This document shows, piece by piece, positions 32,764 to 41,570 of a stretch of 64,000 bases of DNA. The notes beneath the pieces are model-generated. The model was not told where the DNA came from, searched no databases, and saw nothing but the letters and a program-made list of their open reading frames with translations. A program made the translations under genes and the position numbers. Position 1 is the stretch's first letter, and each line of letters starts with the position of its first letter. Origin of the DNA: Candidatus Cryptobacteroides onthequi (lineage in GTDB: Bacteria > Bacteroidota > Bacteroidia > Bacteroidales > UBA932); NCBI GenBank assembly GCA_018066125.1, contig JAGHSA010000024.1, positions 1 to 64,000 on the forward strand, in the 5' to 3' direction.

Positions 32764-33981
32764 ATGTTGATTTCGATACTATACCTTCTCCCCTGCCTGG
32801 TGTCGCTGCTGTGGCTGCTGAGTTTTCTCTTCAGGGTAAAGACCCAGCGTCAGACGCTGTTCATGTTCATCCTCGTCATGTACGTGTTCTATTACGCCAC
32901 ATATGCAGTCTATATCTCGCCCACGACCGACTACCACACAATGGTCGTGATGGACGCACTCAACATTCCGGTCATTCTTATGCTTCTGGCCTTCATTGTC
33001 CTGTACATGTACTTCAACGACAGGAATAGTGCAAAGTTCGAAGGGTTGCAGCTGGTACTGCTGGTGCCAGCCATCGTGCTCGGGACCATAGTAAACATGC
33101 TCTATTACATACTGGGATTTGACAACACCGCCAAACTGATAGAGCTGGCAGACAAAGGTCTGCCAGTCCCGGCCGAATACACTACTGACATTTACCGGAT
33201 GTACAACTTCTTCACAGAACCGATGGTGGATGTCTGCAGCGGCATATTCATTCTCGGGATATTCTTCCTGGGAACAAAAATAATCCGCAAGGGGAACTAT
33301 CAGGTAGGCGACATGATGAGATTCTTCTTCAAAGGGAAGGCGGTGCCTCCGCAAAAAATACTTGCAGCCCTGATGCTATTATCGTTCATCATTCTGATCC
33401 CGATACTGCTGATGGGGCGCAGGTATATTTTTCTCCATGAAGCAATGGGCGTTTTCATGTCGATCTGCATAGCAGTGGTGATGCACTGCCTCAGCCATGT
33501 GGAGTTCTATGCCAGCCATCTGAAACAGGTGACACTGTACGAGCTGTCGCATATCAAACTTGGGCAGGCGGCGGACGGCGAAGACACGGCTTCAGGAGAG
33601 GGAGACTCTGCAGCAGCCGACCAGACAGGCAAGGGAATGACATCCAGACAGGCAGAGGCTGCGCAGAAACTGAACGATCTGCTGGAGAAGAACAGGATAT
33701 ACACTGATGAGAATCTGACATCCAGCATTGTGGCTGAGATGCTTGGAATCAGCCGTTCGTCATTGTCATCACTGGTCACTGGCACCTATGGCATTCCTTT
33801 CCGGGAGTTGCTGAACAGCTACCGCATTGAGCACGCCAAGAGATTTATGTGCGAGAACCCTAGTGCCACTCAGGAAATCATTGCTGCCGAATGTGGATTC
33901 AAGAACGCACAGTATCTCAACCACAAGTTCAGAGAGATGGTCGGCGAGACACCTGCGATGTGGCTTGCCAAAAACAAATAG
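32764..33981 (+). CDS. 7-TM membrane-embedded AraC-family regulator (copy 2)
   Basis: From MLISILYLLP the protein has 405 residues and the same plan as copy 1: about seven membrane helices in the first ~265 residues (RVKTQRQTLFMFILVMYVFY; ILIPILLMGRRYIFLHE), an acidic linker that differs from copy 1, and an AraC DNA-binding domain (LTSSIVAEMLGISRSSLSSL; QEIIAAECGFKNAQYLNH; EMVGETPAMW). The C-terminal domain and membrane core are much more alike between the copies than the linker. Unlike copy 1, it also heads an operon: the heparinase-like gene begins 9 bp after its stop. It probably controls both divergent transcription units. Confidence 0.85.
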   Translation: MLISILYLLPCLVSLLWLLSFLFRVKTQRQTLFMFILVMYVFYYATYAVYISPTTDYHTMVVMDALNIPVILMLLAFIVLYMYFNDRNSAKFEGLQLVLLVPAIVLGTIVNMLYYILGFDNTAKLIELADKGLPVPAEYTTDIYRMYNFFTEPMVDVCSGIFILGIFFLGTKIIRKGNYQVGDMMRFFFKGKAVPPQKILAALMLLSFIILIPILLMGRRYIFLHEAMGVFMSICIAVVMHCLSHVEFYASHLKQVTLYELSHIKLGQAADGEDTASGEGDSAAADQTGKGMTSRQAEAAQKLNDLLEKNRIYTDENLTSSIVAEMLGISRSSLSSLVTGTYGIPFRELLNSYRIEHAKRFMCENPSATQEIIAAECGFKNAQYLNHKFREMVGETPAMWLAKNK

Positions 33982-33990
33982 ACGATAATC

Positions 33991-36243
33991 ATGATCAACA
34001 GGCGACCTACAATTTTTGTGACAGTATTCATCGTAATACTGATGTGTGCAGGATTCTCTTCTCACGCTCAGACCGAGGATCAACTGCTCAAGATGATTAG
34101 AAAAGAGCATCCAAGGATGTTCTTCAACAGCGACACATGGCCCAAGGTTAAGGAAAATGCCCTCGGGCCGATGAAGACTGAGCTGAAGCATCTGCTGGAT
34201 ACAGTGGACAGGATAACCGATGAGCCACACTGCTCAGGAATAAGTCCGGAATGCTTGAAATGGGGGCAGCAGCCAGATGGCACTTACATACCTAAAAATG
34301 ATGCCGTGGTGACCTACCCGAAGGAGTTCGGCACAGAGTCGGCACTGGCCGCCCTGGCATGGCGTTTCACCGGCGAGGAGAAATATCTCACCAAGGCGAA
34401 AAAACTGTTGAAAGAGTCTGTACGGGGCTACACAGAAGCTACAGACATGCGCCTGCCGATCAGCTGGTTTGCAATGCCGAGAATCAATGCCCTGTGTGCA
34501 TACGACTGGATCTTTGAAGCACTGACCGATGAGGAACGACGTGAGATCATAGTGCCTCTTGTACACCACTGTACCCTCGTGCAGCCGGAGGCTGGACTTG
34601 ACATTCCCCGTCAGCCGGATAGTGACGTGTACGACGGTTTCTACAACATGACACCTCTGCTCTGGTATTCCGGCATTGCGGCATATGGTGATGGCTATTG
34701 CGATGACGAAGCGCGCCGGCAGCTGATTGATGGTTATCAGCGCCACAAGGAGGTGATGGAGTACCGTGAGGCATCGGCAGGCGATGACGGCGGACTGAAC
34801 TCATGCGCCATCAACTATACCTTCGGCCGCTATCCATGGGCTCACTTCAATTTCATGTACACCTATCTCTCCGCCTATGGGGAGAATATCGCGTCCCGAT
34901 ACCCCAACATCGGACTGATGCCGAATTTCCTCTGGTGGAACTGGGTGCGTGACGATTCTGACCGCAATAATATGCGCTACCTCGGCGTCGGTGACAACTA
35001 CCACGGACAGAACAGCATGGATGTACATCTGTTCTACGCACACCTTCGCAACTATATCCATTTCTACAAAGAGATGCAGCCAGAGGCATGTGCTCTTGCC
35101 GAGACTCTGTGCGGGATGCTCCCTGAAAAGGCTTTCGACTTCGAATTCCCTATCTATCCATACATTGCCGGAGTTGATGGACAGGTTGAGCCGATATCGA
35201 TGGAAGTACTGGAACACAGCAAGATACATGCACGCTATTTCGAAGAGCTTGGAATGGTATCCATGCGTTCTGGCTGGACTGACGATGCCACGAATTGCAT
35301 CTTTCTCGGTGGCGGCAGAGCCATGCACCGCCACTACGACTCCAACAGCTTCGCCATCTACAAGCACGACCATCTCGCACTCGATACCGGATGCCGTGCG
35401 GATGGCACGGACATGAACGTCACATATTACTATTGCCAGACAGTGGCTCACAATGCCGTGCTGATCCACAAACCGGGAGAGAGACGTCCGGGACATTTCG
35501 GCCCGACATTCACGGATGATCAGACAGCAGAAGAGAATTACGGCGGTCAGATAGAAGAAGCAGCAGCCACAATGCTCGCATTTGAGACCAACGACGACTA
35601 TTCCTATGTGGCGTGCGATGCAGCAGCCAGCTACGGCGACAAATGCAGGGAGGCCGTCCGTCAGTTTGTATATCTTACCCCGGACTGCTTTGTGGTCTAT
35701 GACCGTGTCGCCTCTTCTGACCCATCGAACCGCAAACAGTGGCTGCTTCATACCGAGAACGAACCGCTGTACCGCGGGAATACGCTGATGGCAGACTGCG
35801 GCAAGGGGCGGCTGTTCTGCGAGACTCTCCTGCCGGAGAAACCGGTGATCGAGAAAATCGGCGGCGAGGGAAAGGAATACTGGGTGCGAGACCGCAACTA
35901 TCCGTTTGATCCAGCCTTCCTTGCCAATGAGCAGAGAATGGCTGAAAAGAGCGGAAGAGGCACATATTTCGGCAGATGGCGTGTAGAGATTTCAAAGCCT
36001 CAGGAGTCTTCCGAGGCACGTTTCCTCAATGTCATCAGTGTCGGCGACACGTCTATGGCCAAGCCGTTCAAGACGAAGCGCCTGAAAGACAAAGACCGTG
36101 ACGGCGTGCAGCTTATCATTAACGGCAGTAAGGTGACGGTATGGTTCAACCGACATGGCAACGTCGGCGGAGAGATAACCATCAATGGAAGCACACGTCC
36201 ATTGTCGGACAAGATACAGTCACAGGAAGGAGTTCTATATTAA
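33991..36243 (+). CDS. Heparinase II/III-family polysaccharide lyase-like protein
   Basis: The 750-residue precursor has a signal peptide ending near SSHAQ (residue 27) and would be periplasmic. An alpha-toroid region (about 35-370; RMFFNSDTWPKVKENA, WFAMPRINALCAYDWIFEAL) is followed by a beta-sandwich with the family block HRHYDSNSFAIYKHDHLALD near 450-470 and TVAHNAVLIH near 490. These place it with the heparinase II/III superfamily (PL12, PL15, PL17, PL21). The exact substrate, a uronic-acid-containing polysaccharide, cannot be told from sequence. It is second in the plus-strand operon headed by the AraC regulator. Confidence 0.82.
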   Translation: MINRRPTIFVTVFIVILMCAGFSSHAQTEDQLLKMIRKEHPRMFFNSDTWPKVKENALGPMKTELKHLLDTVDRITDEPHCSGISPECLKWGQQPDGTYIPKNDAVVTYPKEFGTESALAALAWRFTGEEKYLTKAKKLLKESVRGYTEATDMRLPISWFAMPRINALCAYDWIFEALTDEERREIIVPLVHHCTLVQPEAGLDIPRQPDSDVYDGFYNMTPLLWYSGIAAYGDGYCDDEARRQLIDGYQRHKEVMEYREASAGDDGGLNSCAINYTFGRYPWAHFNFMYTYLSAYGENIASRYPNIGLMPNFLWWNWVRDDSDRNNMRYLGVGDNYHGQNSMDVHLFYAHLRNYIHFYKEMQPEACALAETLCGMLPEKAFDFEFPIYPYIAGVDGQVEPISMEVLEHSKIHARYFEELGMVSMRSGWTDDATNCIFLGGGRAMHRHYDSNSFAIYKHDHLALDTGCRADGTDMNVTYYYCQTVAHNAVLIHKPGERRPGHFGPTFTDDQTAEENYGGQIEEAAATMLAFETNDDYSYVACDAAASYGDKCREAVRQFVYLTPDCFVVYDRVASSDPSNRKQWLLHTENEPLYRGNTLMADCGKGRLFCETLLPEKPVIEKIGGEGKEYWVRDRNYPFDPAFLANEQRMAEKSGRGTYFGRWRVEISKPQESSEARFLNVISVGDTSMAKPFKTKRLKDKDRDGVQLIINGSKVTVWFNRHGNVGGEITINGSTRPLSDKIQSQEGVLY

Positions 36244-36256
36244 ATGTATATAGTTT

Positions 36257-38101
36257 ATGAAAAGGATATTATTTTCTCTGATCATGTTATCAGTTGTGCT
36301 GACACCATGTGTGGCAAAGGGTAACAAGGCAGAAAAGACGAAAAAAGGGTTTGAGCCTTTGGCAGTGGAGAATCTGGAGCCGCGTCCCGATTTCTGGAAG
36401 GTACGTCCTCAAGAGATTATCGACCTCTGTGAGAGTGTCAGGAAAGGACACTCTGAAAAGATAGCAGTGACTCCACTCGGATTTCCTGTCTATGCTGTGT
36501 TCTACGGCGATTTTTCAGAGCCGGAGCCTCAGACGAATTTCTCTGCCGGCAACTCGTCAAGCACCATCATGTCTTACCTCGGAGACAGATACAGTGACCC
36601 TGATGTAAAGCAGACGATAATGTATCTCACCGGCGTTCATGGTTCGGAGCCCGAAGGTGTGGCCGCCGCTGTCAACATGATACAGATGCTTGAGACGGGC
36701 AGGGATTTCCGTGGACATACAGACCCTGAGCTGCTCGAGCTGGCTTCAAGATATCGCCTTATCATCATACCATGCCTCAATATGGACGGACGTTCCATCT
36801 GTCCGGACCACCTGCGTGGACAGCCTTATGAGGTGTTCCGCAAGGCGTGCCAGGGGACGTGGAAAGACGGCAGTCTCATCGGTTGGCTCGGCAGCAAGGA
36901 GCATTATCCATTGCCACTGGACAAGGTCAGCTTCCCTGGCGGATATCCGAACGGTGACGGATACAACATCCAGCACGACTGTACCCCGGGCGACATGAAG
37001 ACTGAAGAGGCCAAGGCTGTATGCCGTCTCATGTCACGCTGGAGAGTGGATCTGCTCCTCAATGTCCATTCATGCGAAATATCATCTACGATGTTCGAGC
37101 CTGGTCTCATTGACACACCAGAGCATATCAAACGCGGGAACACCCTCTACACCAAGGTGCTCACAGCATACAAGGAAGCAGGTCTGCGAGACGACGTGCC
37201 AGAAATAGAGGGAGGTGACGAGGCTGTGGATCTGACACAGCTGGCAAACTACTGTTCCGGTGCTCTCGGGCTTACCGTTGAATGTTCGTCATCATACGAT
37301 GACATACAGAACCCTACAGTATGCTATACCTTCGACCAGCTGATGGAGTCCGCTACCCTCGCCTTCAAGGTTGTCATGGAAGATGGTCTCCGTGAGCCGT
37401 TCAACAGGAGGATAGACCGTACTTCCGACAAGACGGAAGAGCTCCCTGCGGAGTCACCGGAGACAGACCGTTCCGGATTTGTGTATGTGACTGACGTCAT
37501 CCCTGATGCCATATTGGAGATACGTTATTACAGTACATATAACTTCATCGGCGACCGCATACCTGGCTACGAGGCCCCGGTGGCCATGATGACCCGTCAG
37601 GCTGCCGACTCACTGAAGGCTGTGAACGATGACTTGAAGGCAAAGGGGTATATCCTGAAGATATATGACGCATACCGTCCGCAGTGCGCAGTCGACTATT
37701 TCATGAAATGGGCGGAGGATATCAGTGACGTCAGGATGAAGGGAAGCTTCTATCCTGAAATAGAAAAGGCGTCAGTGGTACCTCAGGGATACGTAGCCAG
37801 ACGGAGCAGCCATACCCGCGGATCAACCGTCGATCTGACTCTCGTCAACATCAAGACCGGCCGCGAAGTCGACATGGGATGCGTATTTGACTATTTCGGA
37901 GTGGCGTCGCATCCGACCGTGCTCCCCGGACAGGAGATAGGTGCATACAAGCCGATAAACGCAGAGCAGTACAACAACCGCATGCTTCTGCGCGAGGCCA
38001 TGCTCTCGCACGGATTCAAGCCATACGACTGTGAATGGTGGCACTTTACACTTAAGAATGAGCCATATCCGGACACTTACTTCAACTTCCCATTAAGGTA
38101 A
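36257..38101 (+). CDS. Fusion of an M14 zinc carboxypeptidase and a VanX-like D-Ala-D-Ala dipeptidase (M15D)
   Basis: The 614-residue precursor has a signal peptide (MKRILFSLIMLSVVLTPCVA). The M14 domain spans about 45-385: zinc ligands H128 and E131 in GVHGSEPEG and H271 in NVHSCE, with a Glu in the TVECSSS strand (E342) as the likely catalytic residue. A short linker leads to a VanX-type domain (about 405-612) with DAYRPQ, zinc ligands H519 and D526 in SSHTRGSTVDL, and E593/H596 in EWWHF. Both domains look complete. I infer successive trimming of peptidoglycan stem peptides or their fragments. Gaps of 13 and 9 bp link it to its operon neighbours. Confidence 0.88.
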   Translation: MKRILFSLIMLSVVLTPCVAKGNKAEKTKKGFEPLAVENLEPRPDFWKVRPQEIIDLCESVRKGHSEKIAVTPLGFPVYAVFYGDFSEPEPQTNFSAGNSSSTIMSYLGDRYSDPDVKQTIMYLTGVHGSEPEGVAAAVNMIQMLETGRDFRGHTDPELLELASRYRLIIIPCLNMDGRSICPDHLRGQPYEVFRKACQGTWKDGSLIGWLGSKEHYPLPLDKVSFPGGYPNGDGYNIQHDCTPGDMKTEEAKAVCRLMSRWRVDLLLNVHSCEISSTMFEPGLIDTPEHIKRGNTLYTKVLTAYKEAGLRDDVPEIEGGDEAVDLTQLANYCSGALGLTVECSSSYDDIQNPTVCYTFDQLMESATLAFKVVMEDGLREPFNRRIDRTSDKTEELPAESPETDRSGFVYVTDVIPDAILEIRYYSTYNFIGDRIPGYEAPVAMMTRQAADSLKAVNDDLKAKGYILKIYDAYRPQCAVDYFMKWAEDISDVRMKGSFYPEIEKASVVPQGYVARRSSHTRGSTVDLTLVNIKTGREVDMGCVFDYFGVASHPTVLPGQEIGAYKPINAEQYNNRMLLREAMLSHGFKPYDCEWWHFTLKNEPYPDTYFNFPLR

Positions 38102-38110
38102 GGATAAAAT

Positions 38111-40693
38111 ATGAAAAGAATCACAATATCGCTCATTTCAGCAGCACTGTGCTTTCTGTGCGCATGTACTCAGACAAATTATCAGTACCCTTTCCAGAAC
38201 CCGAAACTCTCTCCTGAAAAAAGGGTTGACAACCTGATGTCACTTCTGACCACCGAAGAGAAGATATCCCTTCTGTTATCGGATCAGCCCGCCATCGAGA
38301 GGCTCGGCATACCTGCCTTCAATTGGGGCAATGAGGCATGCCACGGCTTATGCCAGAAGGGCGCAACAGTATTCCCGCAGGCAATAGCCCTGGCAGCCAG
38401 CTTCGACAAGGAGCAGAACTACGAAGTCTTCTCGGCAGTCTCCGACGAAGCCCGCGCAACGTGGAACCAGGGCCATGGCGGCATCAGCTTCTGGACCCCG
38501 AACATCAACATAGTGCGCGACCCAAGGTGGGGACGCAACCAGGAGACATACGGCGAGGACCCGTACCTCACAGGAGTCATGGGCAGCGCCGTGGTTAACG
38601 GCCTGCAGGGTAACGACAGCAAATATCTCAAGACCGCGGCCTGCGCGAAGCACTATGCCGTGCACAGTGGCCCGGAGCCTCTCCGCCACAGCTACAACCC
38701 TTCCGTGTCCGACCGTGACCTCTGGGACACATATCTTCCGGCATTCAAGACTCTTGTACAGAAGGCCGGAGTATCTGAAGTGATGTGCGCATACACCCGC
38801 TTCGAGGGCAAGCCATGCTGCGCCAGCGACAAGCTTCTCACGGGAATCCTCCGCGACCAGTGGGGGTTCAACGGCATCGTTGTGACCGACTGCGGAGCCA
38901 TAGGCGACTTCTACGAATACAACCACCACATGACCCATAAGGACGGCATCGACGCCAGCGCAGACGCAATCTTGAGCGGCGCGAACATCGAATGCCCGAC
39001 CGTTGGAGGCACCAACGCCTACATCAACCTCGGCAAGAGCCTCGAACAGGGCCTCGTCAAGGTCGAGGACATCGACAGAGTCCTCCGCGGTGCGCTCCTT
39101 CTCAGAATCAGACTGGGCAACCTTGACCCAGCGGAAATGCTTCCATGGAAGGACCTGGGCGCTGCGGATGTAAGTTCCGAGGAGCACCACCAGCTGGCAC
39201 TGAAGGCAGCACGCGAGTCGATGACGCTCCTTGCCAACGACGGCACTCTCCCTCTGAAGAAGGACCTAAGGAAGATACTCGTAGTCGGCCCCAATGCCGA
39301 TGCTGCCGGCATGCACCTCGGCAACTACAACGGAACCCCGACCGAGGAGCACACCCAGTCCATACTGTCCGCAATAAGGGAGGCCGTGCCGGGTATAGAG
39401 GTCCGCTACGTGAAGGGCTGCGGATATGCCCAGACAGAAGGCTCGACCTTCTATTTCGACATGCACAACCTCAAGGCTGAATACTTCGCAGGCGAGACCT
39501 TCTCCGGAAAGCCCATAGGCACAGGCGAGGCCGGATACATCAACATCAGCCCTGACACCCCGCTGCCGGAGTTCTTGAAAGGTCACGACTCCTATTCGGT
39601 TCGCTATACAGGCGAAGTAATGCTTGACACGCCTTCTACCCTGCTATACGTGATCCGCAGCAACATGCCTTACTCGCTGAAGATCAACGGAGAGGAGGTT
39701 GCCGGCCAGATGGAGGTCCATCACGAGACTGGATACGATTCCGTGCCTGACATGGACAACATGATCAAGGTCGTGCCCGGGAAGAAGTATGCCTTCACAC
39801 TTGATTTCGTGCATCCCGCAGGAGAATCGGCTCATCTTTACTTCGACCTTGCCGAGCAGCACCCCTACCACGCAGAAAAGTTTGAAGTGACCGACGAGGA
39901 CGCCATCATCTTCGTCGGCGGCCTGAATGCCGGCCTTGAGGGCGAGCAGAACTGCATACTTGTTGACGGCTTTTCAGGCGGCGACCGCACCAAGGTCGAG
40001 CTTCCAGTCGAACAGCAGGATCTCATAAGGAAGGTGCATGCCACCGGCAAACCCGTCGTGGTGGTCAACTGTTCCGGCAGCGCCGTCACATTCACGGAAA
40101 TCGAAGATCAGTACGATGCGCTCCTTCAGGCGTTCTACGGCGGCGAGGCCATGGGTCAGGCCGTTGCGGATGTACTCTTCGGAAACTACAATCCCGCCGG
40201 AAGACTGCCCGTGACTGTATATGCATCGACAGACCAGCTTCCCGAGTTCAAAGACTACAACATGGAGGGCCGCACCTACAGGTACCTTCGCGGCGAGGAG
40301 CCCGAGTTCCATTTCGGTTACGGTCTCAGCTACACCAGTTTCGAATACGGCCAGGCAACGCTTTCAGCAGGCTCAGTCAAGGCCGGCAAGGGCGTAGACG
40401 TGACCATACCCGTGACCAACACCGGCGCAGTCGCAGGCGACGAGGTGGTGCAGGTCTACATCAAGAGCCTCGACGACCCCACAGCTCCCGTCATGGAGCT
40501 CAAGGGCTTCGAGAGAGTCAATATCGAGCCAGGCCAGACCGTTCAGGTGAAGATATCCCTCGCAGGCGACTCATTCGAGAGGTACGACCTCCAACAGAAG
40601 AAGGTCGCCGTGCACAGGGGCCGCTACCAGATCCTTTACGGATCCTCATCACGTGACGCTGACCTCAGCGCGCTCAATTTCGAAATCAAGTAA
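38111..40693 (+). CDS. GH3 glycoside hydrolase with inserted PA14 domain
   Basis: The 860-residue precursor has a lipobox (FLCACTQ, lipidation Cys at about 19). The GH3 N-terminal barrel reads NEACHG and WGRNQETYGEDPYL, and the catalytic nucleophile is Asp260 in GIVVTDCGAI. The C-terminal GH3 sandwich begins near 390, is interrupted by a PA14 domain (about 445-595; LKAEYFAGETFSGKPIG), resumes with GGLNAGLEGEQN, and is followed by a fibronectin-III-like domain from about 775. This plan is typical of beta-glucosidases and beta-xylosidases of gut Bacteroidetes. It ends the plus-strand operon, convergent with the deaminase gene. Confidence 0.9.
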   Translation: MKRITISLISAALCFLCACTQTNYQYPFQNPKLSPEKRVDNLMSLLTTEEKISLLLSDQPAIERLGIPAFNWGNEACHGLCQKGATVFPQAIALAASFDKEQNYEVFSAVSDEARATWNQGHGGISFWTPNINIVRDPRWGRNQETYGEDPYLTGVMGSAVVNGLQGNDSKYLKTAACAKHYAVHSGPEPLRHSYNPSVSDRDLWDTYLPAFKTLVQKAGVSEVMCAYTRFEGKPCCASDKLLTGILRDQWGFNGIVVTDCGAIGDFYEYNHHMTHKDGIDASADAILSGANIECPTVGGTNAYINLGKSLEQGLVKVEDIDRVLRGALLLRIRLGNLDPAEMLPWKDLGAADVSSEEHHQLALKAARESMTLLANDGTLPLKKDLRKILVVGPNADAAGMHLGNYNGTPTEEHTQSILSAIREAVPGIEVRYVKGCGYAQTEGSTFYFDMHNLKAEYFAGETFSGKPIGTGEAGYINISPDTPLPEFLKGHDSYSVRYTGEVMLDTPSTLLYVIRSNMPYSLKINGEEVAGQMEVHHETGYDSVPDMDNMIKVVPGKKYAFTLDFVHPAGESAHLYFDLAEQHPYHAEKFEVTDEDAIIFVGGLNAGLEGEQNCILVDGFSGGDRTKVELPVEQQDLIRKVHATGKPVVVVNCSGSAVTFTEIEDQYDALLQAFYGGEAMGQAVADVLFGNYNPAGRLPVTVYASTDQLPEFKDYNMEGRTYRYLRGEEPEFHFGYGLSYTSFEYGQATLSAGSVKAGKGVDVTIPVTNTGAVAGDEVVQVYIKSLDDPTAPVMELKGFERVNIEPGQTVQVKISLAGDSFERYDLQQKKVAVHRGRYQILYGSSSRDADLSALNFEIK

Positions 40694-40723
40694 GAAACAA
40701 AAATCGAAAGCTCTTACTGACAA

Positions 40724-41185
40724 TTAATATATCTTGTGCTGCATCGAGCTGTATCTGTCGAACAGTTCGATGCATCTGTCTCTATCAACCTCAGTCAGGA
40801 AATCGCCGAGCTTCTCTCTTCCAGAGAAAATACGGTCAAACTTGTCATCCCTGAAACCGATCCTGCCGTTGTCGGCAATGGTGCAACCATAGTAAACCCT
40901 GTCGATATTTGCCCACAGACAAGCACTGAGGCACATCTGGCAGGGTTCTCCTGTGGTATACAGTTCGCATCCGCTCAGGTCGTACGTACCGAGATTGGTA
41001 CATGCATTCCTGATGGCAGCCACTTCTCCATGGCATGTCGGGTCATTGTTCCTGAGAACCATATTGTGGCCTTTCCCCACTATCTCCCCGTCTTTGACGA
41101 TAACTGACCCGAATGGTCCGCCATGCTGGCTGGTGATTCCCGCCATAGCCTCCTCTATGGCCAGCGTCATATATTTGTTTGCCAT
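40724..41185 (-). CDS. Nucleoside deaminase, guanine deaminase-like
   Basis: The 153-residue protein has the CDA zinc site: H52/E54 in CHGEVAAI and C82/C85 in EPCQMC. NMVLRNNDPTCHGEV and GCTIADNGRIGFRDD agree with the bacterial guanine deaminase / tRNA adenosine deaminase branch, and the C-terminal tail FDRYSS suits a domain-swapped guanine deaminase dimer. There is no signal peptide. It is likely monocistronic. Confidence 0.85.
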   Translation of the reverse strand: MANKYMTLAIEEAMAGITSQHGGPFGSVIVKDGEIVGKGHNMVLRNNDPTCHGEVAAIRNACTNLGTYDLSGCELYTTGEPCQMCLSACLWANIDRVYYGCTIADNGRIGFRDDKFDRIFSGREKLGDFLTEVDRDRCIELFDRYSSMQHKIY

Positions 41186-41222
41186 ATCTGATGATAGTCT
41201 TTACATGATTACAAACTGACTG

Positions 41223-41489
41223 CTACTGGTCGTCCACGCTGTCATCATAGTGCTGGGTCGGAGCACCATAGGTAATCTTTGGATCGCTGTCAAAGATATC
41301 TGACCCAGACTTCTGAAAATGTGAAGTCAACGTTCCGATGACGGACATAGAAACCCTGTAAATCAAATAGATAAGCAGAGCAAAGATGCCGACTCTGAAC
41401 ATGAATCCTATCACCGGTGCCAGAAGCACAAGCAGAAGGATGAGGCCGATGATCCAGAGTATAGCAATTATATCAAGTGATGATCTCAT
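41223..41489 (-). CDS. Small membrane protein of unknown function
   Basis: The 88-residue protein has two adjoining hydrophobic helices between residues 6 and 50 (IAILWIIGLILLLVLLAPVI; VGIFALLIYLIYRV) and a polar, Asp-rich C-terminus. I recognise no family. It stands between the deaminase and phosphatase genes with about 35- and 80-bp gaps. Confidence 0.6.
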   Translation of the reverse strand: MRSSLDIIAILWIIGLILLLVLLAPVIGFMFRVGIFALLIYLIYRVSMSVIGTLTSHFQKSGSDIFDSDPKITYGAPTQHYDDSVDDQ

Positions 41490-41570
41490 AAACTTTCAGG
41501 TATTGGTTCTGACCGTACCATAGCAAAGCTCAGACCACGACACAGACATGACAGTTTGTCACAATCTCCC

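Noticed and set aside
38348..39190. 280-codon open frame antisense to the GH3 gene
   Set aside because: It mirrors the codon structure of the GH3 gene, has no recognisable domain, and the sense frame has full catalytic motifs.
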